A stretch of 64,000 bases of DNA from Morganella psychrotolerans (GTDB lineage Bacteria > Pseudomonadota > Gammaproteobacteria > Enterobacterales > Enterobacteriaceae), in the NCBI RefSeq assembly GCF_001676055.1, contig NZ_LZEX01000043.1, forward strand, positions 1-64,000, written 5' to 3'. Made by a program: the position numbers and the translations under genes. The number at the start of each line of letters is the position of its first letter. Position 1 is the first letter of the stretch. The notes under the pieces are model-generated. The model worked only from the letters and a program-made list of their open reading frames with translations. It was not told the DNA's origin and searched no databases. This document shows positions 17,415 to 25,017 of the stretch, one piece after another.

Positions 17415-18608
17415 TTGGAAAAGTTTGATGCAATAGTTATCGGCGCCGGCGCCGCAGGATTGTTTTGTGCCGCACAGGCAGGGCAGCGCGGCCTGCGTGT
17501 GCTGGTTCTCGATAATGGCAAAAAAGCCGGACGAAAAATTTTGATGTCCGGGGGCGGGCGCTGTAATTTTACTAACCTGTATACAGAACCGGCCGCGTAT
17601 CTGAGCCACAATCCGCATTTTTGTAAGTCAGCGCTTGCCCGCTTTACACAGTGGGATTTTATTGCGCTGGTGCAGAAATATCAGATTGCGTATCACGAGA
17701 AAACGCTCGGTCAGCTCTTTTGTGATGATTCGGCGCAGCAGATTATTGATTTACTGCTGGCGGAGTGTGAACTGGGTGCTGTGATGGTCCGGTTGCGCAG
17801 TGAAGTGACCGCGGTGGAAAAGCAGGGGGAGGAATTTGTTGTGACGGTCAACGGAAAGCAAGTGAGTACACACTCACTTATTGTTGCCTGTGGCGGGCTA
17901 TCAATGCCGGGCCTGGGAGCAACACCGTTTGGTTATCGTCTGGCAGAACAGTTTGGTCTGCCGGTATTACCGACCCGTGCGGCATTGGTGCCGTTTACCT
18001 TGCATAAGCCTTTACTGACAGAGCTTCAGGCGCTTTCCGGCGTGGCCGTGCCTGCAACCGTTACGGCACAGGACGGAACGCACTTCGCCGAAAATATTTT
18101 ATTCACTCACCGCGGGCTGTCCGGTCCTGCCATTCTGCAAATTTCCAGTTACTGGCAAGCCGGCGAGTATGTGAGCATTAACTTACTTCCCGTGGCTGAC
18201 CTGGCGGAGTTCTTTGCTGTCCAGCGGGAAAAACATCCTAACCTGAGCCTGCGCAACGCGCTGGCAAAACTGCTTCCTAAGCGGTTGGTGGAGTGTTTAC
18301 AGGCAATGGGTGATTTACCCGATGTGGCGCTGAATCAGCTGTCAAAAGCGGCACAGCAGGATATTACGGATAAATTACAGAACTGGCAGGTACAGCCTAA
18401 CGGCACGGAGGGCTACCGGACAGCTGAGGTGACACTGGGCGGCGTGGATACCCTGGCGCTTTCATCAAAAACCATGGAAGCCCGGGATGTACAGGGGCTG
18501 TATTTTATCGGTGAAGTGACAGATGTGACCGGCTGGCTCGGGGGATATAATTTCCAGTGGGCATGGAGTTCGGCGTGGGCATGTGCGCAGGCGTTGCCCG
18601 GAAAGTGA
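17415..18608 (+). CDS. yhiN: YhiN family flavoprotein
   Basis: 397 residues. It starts at a TTG: the conserved N-terminus EKFDAIVIGAGAAGL begins there and no in-frame ATG or GTG fits. The FAD-binding GAGAAG (about 10-15) and MSGGGRCNFTN mark the HI0933/BaiN-like family, and GGYNFQWAWSSA closes the FAD fold. Probable cytosolic oxidoreductase of unknown substrate. Only a weak purine-rich ribosome site precedes it, which with the TTG start suggests low translation. Confidence 0.93.
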   Translation: MEKFDAIVIGAGAAGLFCAAQAGQRGLRVLVLDNGKKAGRKILMSGGGRCNFTNLYTEPAAYLSHNPHFCKSALARFTQWDFIALVQKYQIAYHEKTLGQLFCDDSAQQIIDLLLAECELGAVMVRLRSEVTAVEKQGEEFVVTVNGKQVSTHSLIVACGGLSMPGLGATPFGYRLAEQFGLPVLPTRAALVPFTLHKPLLTELQALSGVAVPATVTAQDGTHFAENILFTHRGLSGPAILQISSYWQAGEYVSINLLPVADLAEFFAVQREKHPNLSLRNALAKLLPKRLVECLQAMGDLPDVALNQLSKAAQQDITDKLQNWQVQPNGTEGYRTAEVTLGGVDTLALSSKTMEARDVQGLYFIGEVTDVTGWLGGYNFQWAWSSAWACAQALPGK

Positions 18609-18673
18609 CAATAAATGCTATGGTTGAGTGCTAATAATAAATGGGATTGCAGCACGGACAAACCGGGTGAATG

Positions 18674-18726
18674 TTGTACACCTTTTCGATTTGATGTATT
18701 ATTGTTTAATTGAAATCGAAAAGGTG
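18674..18726 (+). promoter_or_regulatory. Promoter with 14-bp inverted-repeat operator
   Basis: TTGTAC, 17 bases, TATTAT form a near-consensus sigma-70 promoter. A perfect 14-bp inverted repeat (CACCTTTTCGATTT / AAATCGAAAAGGTG, 20-base gap) spans the spacer and start region, the usual place for an autorepressor. The right arm ends at the Shine-Dalgarno of the next gene. Confidence 0.75.
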
Positions 18727-18732
18727 GCAGTT

Positions 18733-19413
18733 ATGACTACGACAACACAAAAACGAAATGTGCATGATCGCTCCTCCGGTAATTCTTTTTCTGTGATATC
18801 AGCCGACCGTCTGCAAAATATTATCGGTGAAATCGCAGATAATATTCGTGCAGGCAAAACCAATGTCAGCACTGAAAGTATGTCACAAACAGATATGCTT
18901 TTTGTATTTGATATGCTTGTTAAAAACAGTACCGAACATGCGATTCAAAGCCAGAGTAAAGAAAAAAACCGCTTACTGAGGCGAGTGAAGAGCAAGATTA
19001 TGTTTGCTCAAACACTTGAAGCCGATGGCGGTGTTCTTTCAACAGCAGAGGCTGCCGATGCTCTGGGTAAAACAAAGACAACGGTTAATACCTGGCGAAA
19101 AAATCGCAAGCTTCTGGCTATTGATCTGGATGGCGAATTTTACTATCCCATTTTCCAGTTCACTGATGATGAGAAAAACTCTGATGGCGGTGTACTGAAA
19201 GGCCTGAAAGCGCTGCTGGATCATTTGAGGAAATTCAGCGATCGTATGCAGTATTCCTTCTTTATGGAAGAACGCAATACTGTACTGAATGGTTTTAAGC
19301 CGAAAAGAAACACGTTCACTGTTGCAGAGGTTCTGAAAAGTAATTCCGATGGGATTGTGATGGATGAATTGCTTCGTCTGGCCAGACTTTTTGGCACGCA
19401 AGATCCGGCGTAA
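18733..19413 (+). CDS. MbcA/ParS-like antitoxin (DUF2384-type) with helix-turn-helix
   Basis: 226 residues, start MTTTTQKRNV after AAGGTGG. Residues about 130-160 (VLSTAEAADALGKTKTTVNT) form a helix-turn-helix, followed by the FYYPIFQF strand. The C-terminal part (about 185-226), with NTVLNGFKPKRNTF, a leucine-rich segment and RLARLFG, resembles the toxin-binding domain of antitoxins partnered with RES toxins. A RES-domain gene indeed lies next door, but convergently rather than in the usual operon. The large operator at its own promoter fits autoregulation. Family call is inference from architecture. Confidence 0.65.
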   Translation: MTTTTQKRNVHDRSSGNSFSVISADRLQNIIGEIADNIRAGKTNVSTESMSQTDMLFVFDMLVKNSTEHAIQSQSKEKNRLLRRVKSKIMFAQTLEADGGVLSTAEAADALGKTKTTVNTWRKNRKLLAIDLDGEFYYPIFQFTDDEKNSDGGVLKGLKALLDHLRKFSDRMQYSFFMEERNTVLNGFKPKRNTFTVAEVLKSNSDGIVMDELLRLARLFGTQDPA

Positions 19414-19415
19414 TA

Positions 19416-19443
19416 AATGGGAGAGGGGCAACCCTCCCATTTA
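19416..19443. terminator. Bidirectional terminator between antitoxin-like and RES genes
   Basis: AAATGGGAG/CTCCCATTT stem of 9 bp directly between the two convergent stops; T run is short on both sides. Confidence 0.65.
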
Positions 19444-19446
19444 GTC

Positions 19447-20132
19447 TTACCCTTCCTCTACGGGAATTCCCAAATTATTGACAAGGATGTCGGCAGTTTC
19501 CCGGCCATCCCAATCAAATTCACTCAGACAGGTTTGCTTAGATGTTGTAGCAAAGCCTTCCCCTGAAGGTTCGTTGTGCCAGACGACCAAACATAGCTCA
19601 TTGGTAACGTTTGATCTGTATTCCATACCACCGAACCCCGCGCTATGTACTCTTCCCGCTAATCTTTGGGTGACTGAGCGCGTTGATGTTGTGACATTAT
19701 TAACAGTCAATCCGGAGTTTTTAATCAGCTCATCAACCTGAATAACAGTTACATCTTTATCCAGGACAATGACACCCATATAGTACCCGTCAAGGTCTGA
19801 CTCTTTTAGTCCTTTCTTGTTCTGGAACACTTCTTTCAACGCAGTTCCGGTGCTTTGGCAAGGTACATTGAGCCTGTTTTCCCATCGACTACACTGTAAC
19901 GATAATCCTGTCCGTTTTGATTGAAAAAGATACTATTTCCATTGTGTGATCCGTGCTGGAGCCGATACGTTTCCGTGCCTTTACCAACTAATTTCTCACA
20001 CTTATTGAAAAGTGTTTCCGGCAATTTCTCAATTTTTGACAGTACCGCTTCGTCTTGTTCGTTCATTGCCGTGTTTTCAGACTGATTTACGTCATTGTTT
20101 AGGTTTCCCTCTGATTTTGATTTCACTATCAA
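19447..20132 (-). pseudogene. RES-domain NAD-degrading toxin, frameshifted
   Basis: Two overlapping frames together make one RES protein of about 227 residues. The first (98 aa, TTG start) holds TETYRLQHGS and QDYRYSVVDGKTGSMYLAKA; the second (130 aa) holds ALKEVFQ, GFGGMEYRS and LCLVVWHN. RES enzymes destroy NAD+ and use conserved Arg, Tyr, Glu and Ser residues. Arg and Tyr are in the first frame, Glu and Ser in the second, so neither fragment can be active. Adding one A at GGAACTGCG (about 19842) would give the family motif ETALKEV. Frameshift may be real inactivation or a base-call error. Confidence 0.7.
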
Positions 20133-20139
20133 ATTCCCC

Positions 20140-20460
20140 TTGAGCGTTCATGTATTTTGTATTGAGCATAAGATTTGTCTCTTAGCTAATGAATTTGACT
20201 GCCTGTGCTTGCCCGGGCAGCGCGTATGCCTGTGCTATACAGCACAAGCCTGGAGTATTTTATCGTAATGCTATTGATTATATTCATATTTTTTCTGCGC
20301 TGTGTCACAATTTCCGGGGGCATGAATTATGCGCTATAGAGAATAAGGATTTTGGGTAATACCCATAATAACCCTATGGAATTATTAAATTACGTTAAAA
20401 TAAACCAACGGATCAGTGAGTTAACGGAAAGAGACAGTAATTGTACATAGAACTAAGCAA
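20140..20460. other. Intergenic, RES gene to ryhB
   Basis: No gene supported; AT-rich. It should hold the RES-gene promoter on the minus strand. I see no strong repeat or operator. Confidence 0.5.
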
Positions 20461-20467
20461 AAAGTGC

Positions 20468-20497
20468 TTTACAAATGATACTGAGAACCATTATCAT
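20468..20497 (+). promoter_or_regulatory. ryhB promoter with overlapping Fur box
   Basis: GATACTGAGAACCATTATC (20477-20495) matches the 19-base Fur consensus GATAATGATAATCATTATC at 16 positions. It covers the spacer and -10 (TATCAT) of a promoter whose -35 is TTTACA at 20468. Placement implies repression by Fe-loaded Fur. Confidence 0.88.
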
Positions 20498-20504
20498 TAA
20501 TTCA

Positions 20505-20601
20505 CTTTCAGACGACCACCTTCAGGGTTCAGATGAAAGAACGACATTGCTCACATTGCTTCCAGTGTTTATTTAGCCGGCCTTGCGCCGGCTTTTTTTT
20601 T
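20505..20601 (+). ncRNA. ryhB: RyhB iron-stress small RNA
   Basis: The core ACGACATTGCTCACATTGCT followed by TCCAGT is identical to the most conserved, target-pairing part of E. coli RyhB. It is followed, as in E. coli, by a short U-rich linker and a terminator hairpin (AGCCGGC cTT GCGCCGGCT, then nine T). RyhB is an Hfq-dependent RNA that represses iron-using proteins such as sodB and TCA enzymes when iron is low. The E. coli gene also lies near yhhW, the next gene here. The 5' end is estimated from promoter spacing and may be off by a few bases. Confidence 0.92.
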
Positions 20602-20612
20602 CCCCTTTTTTC

Positions 20613-20732
20613 CCCTTATCCATTCGCTCTGCCGCTGTGTTGGCTGCACTCAGGCAGCCGGGTCACATACTCATGTATGCTCCCCGTCTTCCTTCCCTTG
20701 CCGCCTTGCTGCAGAACGAATGGCGTCGGGGA
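20613..20732 (-). repeat. Dispersed palindromic repeat, copy B (diverged ends)
   Basis: Shares the core GGTCACATACTCATGTATGC and the flanks CATTCG...GCCGCC with copies C and D. Its ends are CCCC...GGGG rather than ATACCC...GGGTAT. It begins 12 bases after the RyhB terminator. Confidence 0.75.
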
Positions 20733-20830
20733 AAGTGTGAGTGAGCTAAAACCAGAAAGTATATTTCGTGCCACAAACGGGGTGATTTAGCAGATTAGTT
20801 TTTTGGTTTTGACAGTACTAAAGTTCATCT

Positions 20831-20932
20831 GGGAGTAGCCGGTAAAGAAGAGGAAAGCGTAAAGCGCCATGGATGGCGCGATCCGAGCGGACAGGGATGT
20901 GTCAGCGTCTTTCCGTTTTACCGGCTATTCCC
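20831..20932. repeat. 102-bp structured palindromic element
   Basis: Outer arms GGGAGTAGCCGGTAAA and TTTACCGGCTATTCCC pair at 15 of 16 positions. Inside is a second perfect palindrome (GCGCCAT-GG-ATGGCGC, 20864-20879) and complementary GGAAAG/CTTTCC. It would fold as a cruciform in DNA or a branched hairpin in RNA. It lies between ryhB and yhhW; function unknown. It could be a mobile palindromic repeat or a structured leader of yhhW. Confidence 0.6.
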
Positions 20933-21065
20933 GCGGTCCCGGTGTGAATGTAATCACTCGTCCTCATACTCATTCAAATTTTTTGGATCCTTACGTTAAT
21001 CAGCCCTGCTGGTCTATTTCTGTGGCGGACGTAAACTGTTTCTTATCAGATTAAGGAGACAAATT

Positions 21066-21764
21066 ATGATTTATGTACGCTCTGCAAATGAACGCGGTCA
21101 TGCAACTCACGGCTGGCTTGAAAGCTGGCACACTTTTTCGTTTGCTGATTATTATGACCGGGACTTTATGGGGTTTTCTGCCCTGCGGGTGATTAATGAA
21201 GACTTTATTGAAGCAGGCAAAGGGTTCGGCACACATCCGCATAAAGATATGGAGATCCTGACCTATGTTCTGGAAGGGGCGGTTGAGCACCGGGACAGTA
21301 TGGGAAATAAAGAGCAGGTGCCTGCCGGTGAATTCCAGATAATGAGCGCCGGTACCGGGATCCGCCATTCGGAATATAACCCTGATGATACGACTGCGCT
21401 GCATTTATATCAGATTTGGATAATTCCTCAGGCGACAGGGCTGACACCGCGCTATGAGCAGCGCCGGTTTGATGCCGTAAACGGACGCCAGCTGGTGTTG
21501 TCACCGGATGCCCGCGACGGGTCGCTTAAAATCTTTCAGGATATGACGCTGTGGCGCTGGGCGCTGGCGGGGGGTGAGGAAGAGGTATATCAGCCACAGA
21601 GCGGGCGGGTTATCTGGATACAGGTAGTGAAAGGCGCGCTGACCATTAATGGCCACGCAGTGGTAACCAGTGATGGTGTGGCGATACGCGATGAAGACCT
21701 GCTCAGTCTGCGGGCTACAGAAGACAGTGAAATACTGCTGTTTGACCTTCCTGCTGTTGATTAA
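21066..21764 (+). CDS. yhhW: Pirin family protein YhhW (quercetinase-like)
   Basis: 232 residues against 231 in E. coli YhhW, a cytosolic bicupin with quercetin 2,3-dioxygenase activity in vitro. Metal ligands are in the first cupin: GTHPHKDMEILTYV (two His) and GTGIRHSEYN (His and Glu). SPDARDGSLKI links to the second cupin. TTAAGGAG stands directly upstream of the ATG. Physiological substrate unknown. Confidence 0.95.
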   Translation: MIYVRSANERGHATHGWLESWHTFSFADYYDRDFMGFSALRVINEDFIEAGKGFGTHPHKDMEILTYVLEGAVEHRDSMGNKEQVPAGEFQIMSAGTGIRHSEYNPDDTTALHLYQIWIIPQATGLTPRYEQRRFDAVNGRQLVLSPDARDGSLKIFQDMTLWRWALAGGEEEVYQPQSGRVIWIQVVKGALTINGHAVVTSDGVAIRDEDLLSLRATEDSEILLFDLPAVD

Positions 21765-21806
21765 AACAGAAAGCCCCGGACTTTTGATCCGGGGCTGCTG
21801 TTTTGC
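21765..21806. terminator. Bidirectional terminator, yhhW / pckA
   Basis: AGCCCCGGA/TCCGGGGCT stem of 9 bp with a 7-base loop between convergent genes, followed by GCTGTTTT on the plus side. Confidence 0.85.
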
Positions 21807-21831
21807 TCACACTGCTTTTTTTGTTATTCGG

Positions 21832-23451
21832 TTACAGCAAAGGCCCTGCACTGACGAGAGCCTGACCGGTCGGAGTATCGGTGTACTTATCAAAGTTATT
21901 TATAAACCGTTCCGCCAGGTCTTTTGCTTTTTCCTGCCATTGCGCCACGTTATCATACGTATTGCGCGGGTCGAGTATATGACTCTCGACACCCGGCAGC
22001 TCATGAGGAATGGCCAGATTAAAGATTGGCAGCGTATGTTTTTCCGCTTTATCAATATCCCCGCTGAGAATGGCGTCTATGATAGCACGCGTATTCTTAA
22101 TTGAAATACGTTTTCCTGTACCGTTCCATCCTGTGTTAACCAGGTACGCTTTTGCGCCCGCCGCTTTCATGCGTTTCACCAGAACATCGGCGTATTGTGT
22201 CGGGTGCAGTGTCAGGAATGCCGCACCGAAACAGGCAGAGAAGGTTGGCGTCGGTTCTGTCACGCCCCGCTCAGTTCCGGCAAGTTTGGCGGTAAATCCG
22301 GACAGGAAGTGATACTGCATCTGTTCCGGGGTCAGCTCCGCGACCGGCGGCAATACACCGAATGCGTCTGCCGTCAGGAAAATCACATTGTTTGCATGTC
22401 CTGCCTTTGAGACAGGTTTAACAATATTTTCAATATGATAGATAGGATAAGACACCCGGGTATTTTCTGTTTTGCTGCCGTCATCGAAATCAACGCTGCC
22501 ATCCGGGCGTACAACCACGTTTTCCAGTAATGCATCCCGGCTGATGGCGTTATAGATATCCGGCTCTGCCTCAGCGGATAAATTAATGGTTTTGGCATAA
22601 CAGCCGCCTTCAAAGTTAAAGACGCCGTCGTCATCCCAGCCATGTTCGTCGTCGCCGATAAGTTTGCGTTTCGGATCAGTGGAAAGCGTGGTTTTCCCGG
22701 TGCCGGACAACCCGAAGAAAATAGCCACATCGCCCTTTTCCCCGACGTTTGCCGAGCAGTGCATTGCTGCAATTCCCTGTAAAGGCAGTAAATAATTCAT
22801 GATGGAGAACATGCCTTTCTTCATTTCTCCGCCGTACCAGGTGCCGCCGATGAGCTGGATGCGCTCCGTCAGGTTAAACGCGACAAAGTTTTCTGAATTC
22901 AGTCCTTGTGCCTGCCAGTCCGGATTGGTGCACTTCGCGCCGTTCATAACAATAAAATCCGGTTCAAAGCCATGAAGTTCACCTTCATCCGGCCGGATAA
23001 ACATGTTTTTCACAAAGTGTGCCTGCCAGGCGACTTCCGTAATAAAACGGACTTTCAGGCGGGTATCCGCATTGGCACCGCAGAAGGCATCAACAATAAA
23101 CAGGCGCTTGCCGGAGAGTTGTGTGGTGACGAGTTTTTTCAGTGACAGCCAGGTCTCTTGCGACAGCGGTTTATTATCATTCTTACCTTTTCCCTGATCG
23201 GCCCACCAGACGGTATCGCGGGTGATGTCATCTCTGACCAGATATTTATCCTTCGGCGAACGACCGGTAAAAATACCGGTATCAACGGCGACTGCGCCGC
23301 TGGTGGTGACAACGCCGTGTTCATAGCCGGTCAGGCCGGGGTTGGTTTCTTCGTCGAAGAGTAAATCATAACTCGGATTGTAGATTACCTGCGTGACATC
23401 AGTAATGCCGTACTGCTCCAGTTCGTTTACAGCCATCGTTTTTGCGCTCAT
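21832..23451 (-). CDS. pckA: Phosphoenolpyruvate carboxykinase (ATP)
   Basis: 539 residues against 540 in E. coli; cytosolic enzyme converting oxaloacetate and ATP to PEP, CO2 and ADP, the first committed step of gluconeogenesis. The kinase-1a motif [11 protein letters not shown], the kinase-2 region [20 protein letters not shown] and [10 protein letters not shown] are all intact. The start MSAKTMAV is decided by AGGAGG eight bases upstream; a distal in-frame start would add 13 residues. Fits with the acetate operon later in the window. Confidence 0.97.
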   Translation of the reverse strand: MSAKTMAVNELEQYGITDVTQVIYNPSYDLLFDEETNPGLTGYEHGVVTTSGAVAVDTGIFTGRSPKDKYLVRDDITRDTVWWADQGKGKNDNKPLSQETWLSLKKLVTTQLSGKRLFIVDAFCGANADTRLKVRFITEVAWQAHFVKNMFIRPDEGELHGFEPDFIVMNGAKCTNPDWQAQGLNSENFVAFNLTERIQLIGGTWYGGEMKKGMFSIMNYLLPLQGIAAMHCSANVGEKGDVAIFFGLSGTGKTTLSTDPKRKLIGDDEHGWDDDGVFNFEGGCYAKTINLSAEAEPDIYNAISRDALLENVVVRPDGSVDFDDGSKTENTRVSYPIYHIENIVKPVSKAGHANNVIFLTADAFGVLPPVAELTPEQMQYHFLSGFTAKLAGTERGVTEPTPTFSACFGAAFLTLHPTQYADVLVKRMKAAGAKAYLVNTGWNGTGKRISIKNTRAIIDAILSGDIDKAEKHTLPIFNLAIPHELPGVESHILDPRNTYDNVAQWQEKAKDLAERFINNFDKYTDTPTGQALVSAGPLL

Positions 23452-23594
23452 CCAAAGCCTCCTGGTCATCGAATTATCTTCTGATATCATAATTGTTTAC
23501 GACTGGTTAACAGCGATAGCTATCAAATAAATGAAAATCCGGATTTTTTTTGAGCTTATTTTGTGAGCTGACTCGATACCATAAGAAAAATTCA

Positions 23595-23629
23595 ACAAAA
23601 AGGCCGCGCCGGGAAAGACCGGCGCGGCC
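23595..23629 (-). terminator. hslO terminator
   Basis: GGCCGCGCCGG/CCGGCGCGGCC, an 11-bp GC-only stem, followed by TTTTTG on the minus strand, just after the hslO stop. Confidence 0.9.
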
Positions 23630-23653
23630 TGGTGTCAGGACAGCTTAAACGAA

Positions 23654-24544
23654 TCAGTGCAGTGACTGTTCTTTCTGATGACGGATATCACGGATATCCT
23701 GTTCATTAAAGATATGGTGAGTACCGCAATATTCACACTCCATATCAATATTGCCATCTTCCTGTAAAATATGGGCAACATCTTCCTGCGGCAGTGTCAC
23801 CAGGGTATCCGCGCAGCGTTCACGGGAACAGCCACAGTGAAAACGTATGGCAGCCGGTTCGTAGAGCACAACCTCTTCTTCATGATAGAGGCGGTACAGG
23901 ATAGTTTCCGCATCCAGCGTGAACAGCTCATCAGGGGAAATTGTCGCCGTGAGTTGCAGCAGGTGGCTGAATATGGCCTTTGTTTCTTCCGGTGTCCGGG
24001 CCTCGGCAGATGCCGGCAGCGCCTGTAACAGCATTCCGGCGGCCTGCAGTTTCCCGTTATGTTCTGCCACACGGACAAACAGGCTGGTGGGTAACTGTTC
24101 TGACTGGCGGAAGTAGTTATCCAGGCAGGCTTCGAGTGTTTCACCTTCAAGAGCTACAATGCCCTGATAACGTTCACCTTTCTCAGGTGTTATCGTGATG
24201 ACCATAACGCCTTTGCCGATAAGTTCATGCAAACCTGCATCGGCCGGAATATCACTGTTCATCCGGGCAACACCGCGCATCTGCTGGTTATGGTTGCCGT
24301 TAATGACCGCCAGATGAACCGGACCATCGCCCTGAATCTGAACGGTAATATCCCCTTCAAATTTAAGTGTGGCAGTCAGCAGGCTGGTACAGACCAGCAG
24401 TTCGCCCAGTAAATGACGGACAGGCTCAGGATAGTTATGATCGCCTAAAATCTGCTGCAATGTGTCGGAAGCGGAAACCAGCTCTCCGCGGATGTCACTT
24501 TTGTTAAACAGGAAGCGGTGTAATGCATCGTGTTGTACAGACAT
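23654..24544 (-). CDS. hslO: Redox-regulated chaperone Hsp33
   Basis: 296 residues. Hsp33 is a cytosolic holdase activated by oxidation together with unfolding. The zinc-binding switch is complete: Cys237-x-Cys239, 30 residues, Cys270-x2-Cys273, matching CXC-X(27-32)-CXXC; an extra Cys244 is present. It lies 23 bases behind hslR, the conserved heat-shock pair. Confidence 0.96.
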   Translation of the reverse strand: MSVQHDALHRFLFNKSDIRGELVSASDTLQQILGDHNYPEPVRHLLGELLVCTSLLTATLKFEGDITVQIQGDGPVHLAVINGNHNQQMRGVARMNSDIPADAGLHELIGKGVMVITITPEKGERYQGIVALEGETLEACLDNYFRQSEQLPTSLFVRVAEHNGKLQAAGMLLQALPASAEARTPEETKAIFSHLLQLTATISPDELFTLDAETILYRLYHEEEVVLYEPAAIRFHCGCSRERCADTLVTLPQEDVAHILQEDGNIDMECEYCGTHHIFNEQDIRDIRHQKEQSLH

Positions 24545-24567
24545 AATTTTCTCTCGTGTTGACCGCT

Positions 24568-24984
24568 TTACTCCGCGGTATCTGAATTGCTGTGTTTAAA
24601 TTTCAATAATGTCCGTCGTTCCTTTTTATCAGGACGTCGTTCCGGATGCGGCATTGTCAGGGCATTCATTTTACGTGCAAGTGCTGTTTTTTCACGTTTT
24701 TCAATACTCTCCGGTGTTTCTTCCCAGAGTTGCTGTGCCAGCGGTGCACTCAGACGTTTGTCTGTTATACCGAGAATGCGGATCGTCCGTTCATCATTTC
24801 CCTGACGCAGGACGAGAGTTGCTCCGTTCTCAACTAATTTTCCGGGCTTGCTGCGCTGCCCGTTATAATGAACCTTTCCGCCATCAATCATTGTTCTGGC
24901 GACTGAGCGGGTTTTGTAAAACCGTGCCGCCCAAAGCCATTTATCAAGGCGGACAGGTGCAAGAGCCTGTGGTGCCTGTTGCAT
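24568..24984 (-). CDS. hslR: Ribosome-associated heat shock protein Hsp15
   Basis: 138 residues with an S4 RNA-binding domain at about 11-70 ([20 protein letters not shown], then [16 protein letters not shown]). Hsp15 binds 50S subunits carrying stalled peptidyl-tRNA and helps recycle them. The C-terminal third is a lysine/arginine-rich tail as in E. coli (133 aa). First gene of the hslR-hslO pair, 33 bases behind igaA. Confidence 0.94.
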   Translation of the reverse strand: MQQAPQALAPVRLDKWLWAARFYKTRSVARTMIDGGKVHYNGQRSKPGKLVENGATLVLRQGNDERTIRILGITDKRLSAPLAQQLWEETPESIEKREKTALARKMNALTMPHPERRPDKKERRTLLKFKHSNSDTAE

Positions 24985-25017
24985 GGTTACTCCGTTACAG
25001 GTAGATAGCGCAGTCTG

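Noticed and set aside
20533-20790. Open frame of 85 codons downstream of the Fur box
   Set aside because: It begins inside the RyhB RNA, runs through its terminator and then through dispersed repeat copy B; no homology and no ribosome site.
20869-21054. Open frame of 61 codons before yhhW
   Set aside because: Starts inside the 102-bp palindrome; translation shows no recognisable protein.
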